From assembly GCA_947495165.1 (NCBI GenBank), contig CANLXM010000003.1:656041-720040 (forward strand): DNA of 64,000 nucleotides. The letters are read 5' to 3'. The DNA comes from an uncultured Cellulomonadaceae bacterium (lineage in GTDB: Bacteria; Actinomycetota; Actinomycetes; Actinomycetales; Cellulomonadaceae). Both the position numbers and the translations under genes were made by a program. How positions within the stretch are numbered: the stretch's first letter is position 1; every line of letters begins with the position of its first letter. The notes below the pieces were generated by a model that was given only the letters and a program-made list of their open reading frames with translations, was not told the origin of the DNA and searched no databases. This document shows, piece by piece, positions 47,376 to 54,584 of this stretch.

Positions 47376-48275
47376 CTACTTGTCCACGAACGTGGGCTCG
47401 TAGCGCACCACGCGGTACTCGACGATGTCGTCGAGAGTGCGGGCGGACTGGTAGGCGCGGGAATTCTTGTTGCGCGCAGACGCGATGGTGGCGGGCATCT
47501 CGACGGTCTCGGTCTCACCGACCTCGATCGTCACGGCCTCGCGCGCCAGGAAGGTCGCCACGACCGTGCCGTCCGCATCGAGGCCTTGCACGTCGATGTC
47601 GTCCCCGCCGGCCGAGTCGGGCATGCCGGGCTTGATGGCGTTCTTCGTGATGGTCACCGGCAGCACCTCCTCGCCTCGGCCACCCGTGATCTCGCCGAAG
47701 ACAAAGTCTGCGTCGTAGAAGTCGTAGGGGCGTGCGAGCCTGACCGACTCGGTGTGAATAGTGAGCTGCTCGGTCGGGGTGGCGTCCTGGGTGTCTGCGG
47801 TGAAGTCGAAGCCGTGGTGCAGGTCGAGCAGCTGCAGCTCGGCGGTGGCGCCAGGTTCGAGCGTGAGGCTGGCGCCGTCGGTCACCTGACCTCCGTCGCT
47901 GCCGTTGGCGACCATGAACGGAACGATCACGCAGGTGACGTCGAGGGGGTTCGTCACGGTGACCGGAACGTAGTAGCGCCACTCCTTGTCGTAGAAGTCG
48001 GCCCCTTCGTCCTGTGCCGCAGTCACCGGCCCGAAGGACACGAAGCGGGCCAGCTCGGCCTCGTCCTGAATCTTCTGCTCCGGGCACACGTCGCCGTCAG
48101 CGGCCGCGGTGGCCCCGTCGCCGTCAGCGCTCGGGGTGGCTGCGTCGCCGTCAGCGGTCGAAAGGGCTGTGTCGGGCGAGGTCGGCTCGGTCGATGCGTC
48201 GGGGCTGGTGGTGCTCGAGCAGCCGGCGAGGGCGGCGAGGACAGCGCCGGTCGCGACAAGTGTGCGCAAGGCCAT
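47376..48275 (-). CDS. Lipoprotein, paralogue B
   Basis: A 299-residue predicted lipoprotein with lipobox LAALAGC and a linker of repeated ADGDAAT-like units (about residues 30-60, the underlying DNA repeat near 48100-48170). The beta-rich domain matches paralogue A: WRYYVPVTVTNPLDVTC, LTLEPGATAEL, GFDFTADTQDATP and VQGLDADGTVV. The pair probably arose by tandem duplication followed by divergence. ATG 48275 has GAGGAG upstream. The function and any ligand are unknown. Confidence 0.75.
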   Translation of the reverse strand: MALRTLVATGAVLAALAGCSSTTSPDASTEPTSPDTALSTADGDAATPSADGDGATAAADGDVCPEQKIQDEAELARFVSFGPVTAAQDEGADFYDKEWRYYVPVTVTNPLDVTCVIVPFMVANGSDGGQVTDGASLTLEPGATAELQLLDLHHGFDFTADTQDATPTEQLTIHTESVRLARPYDFYDADFVFGEITGGRGEEVLPVTITKNAIKPGMPDSAGGDDIDVQGLDADGTVVATFLAREAVTIEVGETETVEMPATIASARNKNSRAYQSARTLDDIVEYRVVRYEPTFVDK

Positions 48276-48454
48276 GAGGTCTCCTCGGGATGGGGTGCAA
48301 GTTCGCTGCGGGCGGGCGTCGGGGTGGGACGCCTGTGCGACCGTACCGGTAGACGCCGCTCGCTCGCTTCGACGCGCACGGCGCCGCGGTCGTCGACGAC
48401 CCGACCACGATCATTCCTGGGTCCCCTCGCACCAGCGACCACGACAGCACCAAG

Positions 48455-49270
48455 ATGGACGCCATGACGTTGCGTGCAGGCACCTACGCCGTGTGGCGAG
48501 ACCAGGAGTTCGCGTGCCGAACCGTCCCGACGCTGGGCGCCGTCCGCCTGAGGTGGTGGGGCGCCCAGCCGCCAGCCGAGGGCTTTGAGCAGCACCACTC
48601 GGGCAGGTGGGAACGCGACGTGCCCCGCGGCGAGGTGAGCACCCTTGAGGACGTCAAGACGACCGCGACGTGGCGCGGCTACGACGTCAACGTGACGGAG
48701 GTGCGCGGCGAGCAGGCGCGCATCGAGCAGTACCACTGGCACCACCCCACGCACCACCCCGAGGTCTACTCCCCCGACCGCGAGTGGTGGGCCGCCTGGG
48801 TCCAGGTCGACGAGCTGAGCGCCGTCACCCAGGTCGTGACACCCGACCCGGACAAGCAGCCCCCACCGGACGCGCGCTGGCCCGTGACCGACCTCAAGGC
48901 CGGCCTGTACGCCACCTGGCGTGAGTGGGAGTACCCGGCGCGGATCCTGGCCGACGGGTCGGTGGTCATCCGCTGCGACACTCGCGTGCCTCCCGATGAC
49001 GCGTTCACCCGCGACGGCGACGGCGCATGGTCACGCCAGGTGCGGCGCGAGGAGTGCACCCTCGTCGTCGTCGAGACTGTCGCGGTGTGGTCCGGGCGCC
49101 GCGTTCGCGTCACCGACGTCCGCGACCGCGAGCGCACTGCGACCGTCGAGCAGGTCGGCCGCCCCGCCCCGCAGGACGTCAAGGTCGAGGCGTGTGAGGG
49201 CGGCGGATGGCGAGCGACCGTCGACTGGGATGCGCTGACCGAGATCGTCCAGACGCCCCACGAGCTGTAG
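48455..49270 (+). CDS. Protein of two tandem homologous domains
   Basis: A 271-residue soluble protein of unknown function made of two similar halves. Each begins with the same pattern (LRAGTYAVWRDQEF near 5, LKAGLYATWREWEY near 150), continues with a Trp in the middle strand (TATWRGYDVNVTEVR and VAVWSGRRVRVTDVR) and ends WVQVDELSAVTQVV or TVDWDALTEIVQTP. ATG 48464 may be the real start, since CAAGAT is 7 bases before it. It is divergent from the lipoproteins and precedes nrdD by 160 bases. Confidence 0.7.
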   Translation: MDAMTLRAGTYAVWRDQEFACRTVPTLGAVRLRWWGAQPPAEGFEQHHSGRWERDVPRGEVSTLEDVKTTATWRGYDVNVTEVRGEQARIEQYHWHHPTHHPEVYSPDREWWAAWVQVDELSAVTQVVTPDPDKQPPPDARWPVTDLKAGLYATWREWEYPARILADGSVVIRCDTRVPPDDAFTRDGDGAWSRQVRREECTLVVVETVAVWSGRRVRVTDVRDRERTATVEQVGRPAPQDVKVEACEGGGWRATVDWDALTEIVQTPHEL

Positions 49271-49297
49271 CGGAGACGTCCGCGGGCGGGCACGAAC

Positions 49298-49311
49298 GGG
49301 ACCTTGGTCCC
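49298..49311. promoter_or_regulatory. 14-base perfect dyad after the two-domain gene
   Basis: GGGACCTTGGTCCC reads the same on both strands. It lies 41 bases upstream of the first candidate NrdR box; it may be a regulator site or a minimal hairpin after the preceding gene. Confidence 0.3.
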
Positions 49312-49351
49312 ACCGGGAGCGCGCATCGCCCGGCACAGTGGGTGCCTCACA

Positions 49352-49401
49352 ACCACTACATGTAGTTGTCATTGCGCGGTCGCACCACTACGGGGTGTGG
49401 T
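49352..49401 (+). promoter_or_regulatory. Two candidate NrdR boxes before nrdD
   Basis: ACCACTACATGTAGTTGT (49352-49369) and ACCACTACGGGGTGTGGT (49384-49401) are partly dyadic, share their first eight bases and are 32 bases apart centre to centre, three helical turns. NrdR, the ATP-cone repressor of ribonucleotide reductase genes, binds such paired boxes. nrdR is not in the window. Confidence 0.7.
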
Positions 49402-49430
49402 CACGGGTGACCGCCGAGAGGATCTCCCCC

Positions 49431-51632
49431 ATGCTGCAGACCGACTCCGTCCCCACCGCCCAGGCCGCAGCACCGATCGTGGCCAAGCGTGACGGACGGA
49501 GCGTCACCTTCGACCGGGGCCGCATCTACGAGGCGCTGGTCAAGGCGTTCACCGAGGTGCACGGCGCTATGGACCCCGTCCGGCACCGCACCGTCGAGCA
49601 GCTCACCGCTCGTGCCGAGCGCGAGATCTGCGCACGGTTCCCCGTGGACGTGCAGATCTACGAGGTGCAGAACGCTGTCGAGCACGTCCTCATCTCCGCG
49701 CACGAGCACCAGGTCGCCGAGGCCTACACCACCTACCGGCTGCGTCGGGACCTCAGGCGTTCCCAGGCGACCGACATCGGTGCGGCCGTCGACCAGCTTC
49801 TGGACAAGGACTCGGCGGTCGTCAACGAGAACGCGAACAAGGACGCCGGCGTCTTCAACACCCAGCGCGACCTCACCGCCGGCGCCGTGGGCAAGGCGAT
49901 CGGCATGCGCATGCTCCCGCCGCACGTGGCCAACGCGCACCAGAAGGGCGACCTGCACTTCCACGACCTCGACTACCACCCGTACGCGCCCATGACGAAC
50001 TGCTGCATCATCGACTTCGAGTCCATGATGCGTGACGGCTTCCGCATCGGGAACGCCGACGTCGAGGCGCCCAAGTCCATCCAGACCGCCACCGCGCAGA
50101 TCGCGCAGATCATCGCCAACGTCTCCTCGTCCCAGTACGGCGGGTGCTCGGTCAACCGGATCGACGAGCTCCTCGCCCCCTACGCCGAGGCGAACTTCAC
50201 CAAGCACATGGCGCACGCGGCGCGGTGGATCGCGGACGCCGGCAAGCACAAGGAATACGCCCGCGAGCGCACCCTCAAGGACATCTACGACGCGATGCAG
50301 TCGCTCGAGTACGAGATCAACACCCTGTTCACGACGAACGGGCAGACGCCGTTCACGACCCTCGGGTTCGGGCTCGGTGAGGGCTGGTACGAGCGTGAGA
50401 TCCAGCAGGCGATCTTGCGCGTGCGTCTGCACGGTCTAGGTCGGGAGAAGCGCACCGCGATCTTCCCCAAGCTCGTCTTCACGCTCAAGCGCGGCCTGAA
50501 CCTCGAGCCCGCCGACCCGAACTACGACATCAAGACCCTCGCGGTGGAGTGCTCCACCAAGCGCATGTACCCCGACGTGCTCTCCTACGACAAGCTCGTC
50601 GAGATCACCGGCAGCTTCAAGGTGCCGATGGGCTGCCGGTCGTTCCTGCAGGGCTGGTCCGACGCCGACGGCAGCGACCGGGTCGAGGGACGCATGAACC
50701 TCGGCGTCGTCACGCTCAACCTGCCGCGCATCGCGCTCGAGGCAGCCGGGTCGAAGGACCGTTTCTGGGAGATCCTGGAAGAGCGCCTGGGCACCGCCCA
50801 CGACGCCCTGGTCTTCCGGATCGCGCGGTGCAAGGAGGCGCAGGTGACCAACGCGCCGATCCTGTACGCCTTCGGGGCGTTCGGGCAACGCCTGGCCCCC
50901 ACCGACGACGTCGACGCCCTGTTCCGTGACGGACGGGCCACGGTGTCCCTGGGGTACATCGGCCTGTACGAGGTCGCCGCGGCGTTCCACGGCGGCGCGT
51001 GGGAGGACGACGCGGAGGCGAAGGAGTTCACGCTCGACGTCGTGCGGACCCTGGCCGCCCGCGCGCGCTCCTGGACGGCCGCCAGCGGCTACCAGTTCAG
51101 CGTGTACGCGACCCCGAGCGAGTCGCTCACGGACCGGTTCGCGCGCCTCGACAAGGAGAAGTTCGGTTCGGTGCCCGACATCACCGACAAGGACTACTAC
51201 ACGAACTCCTTCCACTACGACGTGCGCAAGAACCCCACGCCGTTCGACAAGCTCGACTTCGAGAAGGACTACCCGCAGTTCTCCGCCGGCGGGTTCATCC
51301 ACTACTGCGAGTACCCCGTGCTCCAGCAGAACCCCAAGGCCCTGGAGGCCGTGTGGGACTACGCCTACGACCGCGTGGGATACCTGGGCACGAACACCCC
51401 GATCGACCAGTGCTACGAGTGCGGGTACCGCGGGGACTTCGACGCGACCGCGCGCGGGTTCGCGTGCCCCCAGTGCGGCAACGGCAACCCGGCCACGTGC
51501 GACGTCGTCAAGCGCACCTGCGGCTACCTGGGCAACCCCCAGGCTCGTCCGATGGTCCACGGCCGGCACACGGAGATCTCCTCGCGCGTCAAGCACATGG
51601 ACGGCCCCACCGGCACCGTGGGCGAGGCGTGA
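49431..51632 (+). CDS. nrdD: Anaerobic ribonucleoside-triphosphate reductase (class III)
   Basis: NrdD reduces ribonucleoside triphosphates under anaerobic conditions with a glycyl radical and formate. The 733-residue protein starts with an ATP-cone (VAKRDGRSVTFDRGRIYEAL, about 15-100), followed by the ten-stranded barrel (NANKDAGVFNTQRDL, HFHDLDYHPYAPMTNCC). The zinc site is CYECGY plus CPQCG near 660-685, and the glycyl radical residue is G698 in KRTCGYLG. The ATG at 49431 has GAGAGGA upstream and two NrdR-type boxes before it. It overlaps nrdG by one base. Confidence 0.96.
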   Translation: MLQTDSVPTAQAAAPIVAKRDGRSVTFDRGRIYEALVKAFTEVHGAMDPVRHRTVEQLTARAEREICARFPVDVQIYEVQNAVEHVLISAHEHQVAEAYTTYRLRRDLRRSQATDIGAAVDQLLDKDSAVVNENANKDAGVFNTQRDLTAGAVGKAIGMRMLPPHVANAHQKGDLHFHDLDYHPYAPMTNCCIIDFESMMRDGFRIGNADVEAPKSIQTATAQIAQIIANVSSSQYGGCSVNRIDELLAPYAEANFTKHMAHAARWIADAGKHKEYARERTLKDIYDAMQSLEYEINTLFTTNGQTPFTTLGFGLGEGWYEREIQQAILRVRLHGLGREKRTAIFPKLVFTLKRGLNLEPADPNYDIKTLAVECSTKRMYPDVLSYDKLVEITGSFKVPMGCRSFLQGWSDADGSDRVEGRMNLGVVTLNLPRIALEAAGSKDRFWEILEERLGTAHDALVFRIARCKEAQVTNAPILYAFGAFGQRLAPTDDVDALFRDGRATVSLGYIGLYEVAAAFHGGAWEDDAEAKEFTLDVVRTLAARARSWTAASGYQFSVYATPSESLTDRFARLDKEKFGSVPDITDKDYYTNSFHYDVRKNPTPFDKLDFEKDYPQFSAGGFIHYCEYPVLQQNPKALEAVWDYAYDRVGYLGTNTPIDQCYECGYRGDFDATARGFACPQCGNGNPATCDVVKRTCGYLGNPQARPMVHGRHTEISSRVKHMDGPTGTVGEA

Positions 51633-52234
51633 TGCGTGACCCCCAGCCTGGGGAGTGGGACGCGACAAAGCTCTCCCAGCAGCACGTGGGCGACTACAAG
51701 CCGTTCGTGTTCGTCGACGGCCAGGGCGTGCGCTGCAGCCTCTACGTCTCGGGATGCCTGTTCGCGTGCGACGGATGCTTCAACGAGGCCGTGTGGTCCT
51801 TCCGGTACGGGCACCCGTACACCGACGAGCTCGAGGACCAGATCCTGACCGACCTCGCCCAGCCATACGTGCAGGGCCTGACGCTGCTGGGCGGGGAGCC
51901 GTTCCTGAACACCCAGGTGTGCCTCCGCCTGGTGGCGCGGATGCGCGCCGAGCTGCCGGCCACCAAGGACGTGTGGGCATGGTCGGGGTACACCTTCGAG
52001 GAGCTGCTGGTCGACACCCCAGACAAGATCGAGCTCCTCGAGCAGGTCGACGTCCTGGTCGACGGCCGGTTCATGGCTGACCTCGCTGACCGGCGCCTGG
52101 CTTTCCGCGGCAGCTCCAACCAGCGACTGATCGACGTGCCCGCGTCCCTGGTGGCCGGGCATGCGATCGAGTGGACCGGGCACATCGACGCCGAGACGCA
52201 GTTCGAGCAGGTCGAACGCCGCGCGCTGATCTGA
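51632..52234 (+). CDS. nrdG: Anaerobic ribonucleotide reductase activase
   Basis: NrdG is the radical SAM enzyme that puts the glycyl radical on NrdD. The 200-residue protein carries the [4Fe-4S] motif GCLFACDGC (C42, C46, C49; C-x3-C-x2-C), the SAM-binding LTLLGGEPF and the strand VWAWSGYTFEEL. The ATG at 51632 shares a base with the nrdD TGA. The operon is followed by a strong hairpin. Confidence 0.96.
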   Translation: MRDPQPGEWDATKLSQQHVGDYKPFVFVDGQGVRCSLYVSGCLFACDGCFNEAVWSFRYGHPYTDELEDQILTDLAQPYVQGLTLLGGEPFLNTQVCLRLVARMRAELPATKDVWAWSGYTFEELLVDTPDKIELLEQVDVLVDGRFMADLADRRLAFRGSSNQRLIDVPASLVAGHAIEWTGHIDAETQFEQVERRALI

Positions 52235-52246
52235 CCTGCCGACGCA

Positions 52247-52284
52247 ACAGGCCCCGACCTGCGTCTCCGCTGGTCGGGGCCTGT
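52247..52284 (+). terminator. Terminator hairpin after nrdG
   Basis: Perfect 13-base arms (52247-52259 and 52272-52284, core CAGGCCCCGACC) around a 12-base loop begin 12 bases after the nrdG stop. No T-tract follows. It also ends transcription toward the tRNA gene on the other strand. Confidence 0.75.
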
Positions 52285-52304
52285 CGTGTCGCTGTCTCAA
52301 CGAG

Positions 52305-52389
52305 TGTCCGGAGGGGGACTTGAACCCCCACGCCCGATAAAGGGCACTAGCACCTCAAGCTAGCGCGTCTGCCATTCCGCCACCCGGAC
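52305..52389 (-). tRNA. tRNA-Leu(GAG)
   Basis: An 85-base class II tRNA. The acceptor arm pairs GTCCGGG with TCCGGAC (one G-U), the discriminator is A, the anticodon loop TTGAGGT gives GAG (reads CUC and CUU), the long variable arm is TGCCCTTTATCGGGCG and the T-arm is GGGGG TTCAAGT CCCCC. The CCA end is not encoded. A -10-like TATGTT lies at 52433-52438 on the minus strand. Confidence 0.95.
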
Positions 52390-52488
52390 GGGGTGGGACT
52401 CGATCAGGCTTTCGCTCGATCGGCCGGGAGAAAACATAGCACGGTCCCGACCGGAAGTTCACATCGCCGCCGGGCCGCGACGTGCCGA

Positions 52489-52517
52489 CCGGGCGGAGTC
52501 GTCGCGACCCCGCCCGG
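52489..52517 (-). terminator. Hairpin after the secreted protein gene
   Basis: Perfect 8-base arms CCGGGCGG / CCGCCCGG enclose a loop that itself pairs (GTCG with CGAC). It starts 10 bases after the stop of the gene ending at 52528. Confidence 0.6.
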
Positions 52518-52527
52518 CAGCCGCGCG

Positions 52528-53568
52528 TCAGCGGCGGAAGACCTTCGAGGACTTCGCCTTCACCACGGACTGCTTCGGGACGACGACCCGGTACTGGGTC
52601 GTCGCGCGGGCGTTGACCCGCAGCGTCACCTTGCCCGAGCTCATCGTGCGAGCCGAGCGCACGGTGCGCCACTTCTTGCCTGCCTTGGACTGCAGCTGGA
52701 CCTTCACGCCGCGGGCAGCGACGTACCTCTTGCCCGACTTCGCGGTGACCTTCGCCGTCACCGTCACCTTCTTGCCCGAGCGCTTCGCCTTGAGCTTGGT
52801 GATCCTGGTCGCTGCGGCCTTCGCCTTTGCAACGCGTGCGTCGCTCGACGTGGTGCCAAATGCCACGTGTGAGTCATTGACGACCGCCCGCCATGCTCCC
52901 GCGCCGGTGTCCTTGACGGTCGCGCTGAACGCTCCCGACTTGGTCGCCTTCACACGCTTCTTGGTTACCCAGGCAGCCCCGACCTTCTTCTGCACCTGCA
53001 CGACAGCGCCGGCGTTGCCGACCCGCGTGCCCGGGCTGTCCTTGGGGTCTGTGTAGCCAGGCAGCTGGTACCGGGTGGCCATTCCAGTCACCTTCACCTC
53101 TCCAAGCGTGCGCTTCACCGACGGTTTCGTCACCCACGAGCGGTAGCGCACGTCCATGGTGTTTGACGGGTTCACCCGAGGGATGCTGATGTTGATGGCC
53201 ACGCCGTTCGCGCGCGCCCACTGTGCGTCCAGGCGGGCGTAGGACGCCGTGAGGGAGACCTTCTTCGGCACAGGAGAGTACAGGTCGTGTCGATCGAACG
53301 TGCCGAACGTCGCGCGGCCCTGGTACGCCTGGTCGCTGCGCATCATCCCCCAGGCGCCGTACTGGGTGGTCAGGGAGCCCATGCATGGGTGCGGCTGGCC
53401 CATGTCGATCTTGAAGGTCTGGGCGGGGCGGTCCACAGCCAGGCGAGCGGGCACGGTCAACGTGATCTCACAACCGTCGGCAAAGCCCGAGGCCGACGCT
53501 GGGATTGTCGCCGCGGGTCCAACGAGCGCGACGGCGAGCGCTGCGACCAGCAGGGTCTTGATCTTCAT
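52528..53568 (-). CDS. Secreted protein with a lysine-rich C-terminal half
   Basis: A 346-residue protein with a Sec signal peptide (KTLLVAALAVALVGPAATIP, cleavage near SASG). The first mature half, with cysteines in GFADGCEITLTVP and GQPHPCMGS, does not resemble a family I know. The second half (from about 190) is Lys/Arg/Val-rich and strand-forming, with VVQVQKKVGAAWVTKKRVKA and VKVQLQSKAGKKWRTVRSAR, a repeated pattern typical of small extracellular Ig-like or cell-wall-associated domains. Ribosome site is weak (AGAAG). The gene stands between a tRNA and the DapA-family gene and may be accessory. Confidence 0.7.
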   Translation of the reverse strand: MKIKTLLVAALAVALVGPAATIPASASGFADGCEITLTVPARLAVDRPAQTFKIDMGQPHPCMGSLTTQYGAWGMMRSDQAYQGRATFGTFDRHDLYSPVPKKVSLTASYARLDAQWARANGVAINISIPRVNPSNTMDVRYRSWVTKPSVKRTLGEVKVTGMATRYQLPGYTDPKDSPGTRVGNAGAVVQVQKKVGAAWVTKKRVKATKSGAFSATVKDTGAGAWRAVVNDSHVAFGTTSSDARVAKAKAAATRITKLKAKRSGKKVTVTAKVTAKSGKRYVAARGVKVQLQSKAGKKWRTVRSARTMSSGKVTLRVNARATTQYRVVVPKQSVVKAKSSKVFRR

Positions 53569-53625
53569 GGGTGCTTCTTTCCGTGTGCGCAATCTGCGGG
53601 CTCTACCTTTTACCACGGTCTTTCC

Positions 53626-54558
53626 TCAATGTGAGGTGGACGAGCCGGTGGTTCGCATCGGAGTTCTGGCTGCTGAGAGTCCGGCTGCCTTGAGCTCCGC
53701 AGCGAGTTCGGCAAGAACATCGGGTGCGGGCGAAAGCAACGGTTCTGGCAGCACTCCGACAGGCAGCCCGAGCAGCTCCCCTACGGCGTGCACGACGCGC
53801 GCTCCCCCGGCGGTAGCCGCCAGGTGGGCCAGTCGCACCAACGGGCGCATACGCTCCCGCGCCAGCGCTTCGTCTCCGGAGGCCGCGGCGGCGGCTACCG
53901 CGACGTAGGGGCGAGGCAGCACCCCGGCGAGCCCGGAGTGCCAGCTCACCGCCCCGGCGAGCAGGCCGTGGTAGCCGAACGCGTCGCCGCTGTACCCGAC
54001 CTCGACAGACGTCTCGGCCGTCAGCCGCTGGGCTCGGGCACGCACGCCGTCGGTGTCCTGCCCGCGGTCCTTGACACCGCCAACACCCGGGATCGCGGAC
54101 AGCCGCACAAGGAGCTCGACCGAGAAGTCGAAGCGGGTCGTGACCGGGTTGTGGTAGATCCACACGGGCGTCGTGGTCGCGCCTGCAACTGTCTCGACCA
54201 GCCCGACGACCTCGGCCTCGGTCAGGGGGAGATAGGACATCGGCGGTAGCAGGATCGCGCTCGCTCCGGCGTCCTGGGCGTCGGCCGCCAGGCCCAGCAC
54301 GTCCCGGGTCAGGAGCGACCCCACACCCACCATCAGCGGGACCTGCCCTGCGAGCGCTTCGGCTGCCACCTCGGTGACGCGCCTGCGGGCGGCGCGGTCG
54401 AGGTAGGCGTACCCGCCCGTGCTCCCGAGCACGGCGACTCCGCCCACCCCTGCCTCGCGGGCACGGTCCACGAGCACGACGAACGTGCCCTCGTCGACCT
54501 CGCCCTCCGGCGTCAACGGTGTGGGGACATAGGCGACGAGCGGACCGAAGAGCGACAT
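53626..54558 (-). CDS. Dihydrodipicolinate synthase family protein
   Basis: A 310-residue TIM-barrel aldolase of the DapA/NanA family. The Schiff-base Lys is in PGVGGVKDRGQD, the Tyr in VWIYHNPVTTRF, and the phosphate-like loop is LGSTGGYAYLDRAARR. The canonical GTTGE-type loop of true DapA is altered to GSTGG, so a substrate other than aspartate semialdehyde is likely. It lies 26 bases downstream of dnaE2 on the same strand, which may be incidental. The true lysine-pathway dapA would be elsewhere. Confidence 0.88.
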   Translation of the reverse strand: MSLFGPLVAYVPTPLTPEGEVDEGTFVVLVDRAREAGVGGVAVLGSTGGYAYLDRAARRRVTEVAAEALAGQVPLMVGVGSLLTRDVLGLAADAQDAGASAILLPPMSYLPLTEAEVVGLVETVAGATTTPVWIYHNPVTTRFDFSVELLVRLSAIPGVGGVKDRGQDTDGVRARAQRLTAETSVEVGYSGDAFGYHGLLAGAVSWHSGLAGVLPRPYVAVAAAAASGDEALARERMRPLVRLAHLAATAGGARVVHAVGELLGLPVGVLPEPLLSPAPDVLAELAAELKAAGLSAARTPMRTTGSSTSH

Positions 54559-54584
54559 GCCGACACGCTACGGGCGCGCCTCGG

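Noticed and set aside
52305..52389. Integrated element at the tRNA-Leu 3' end
   Set aside because: No integrase gene, no direct repeat of the tRNA end and no phage genes were found nearby.
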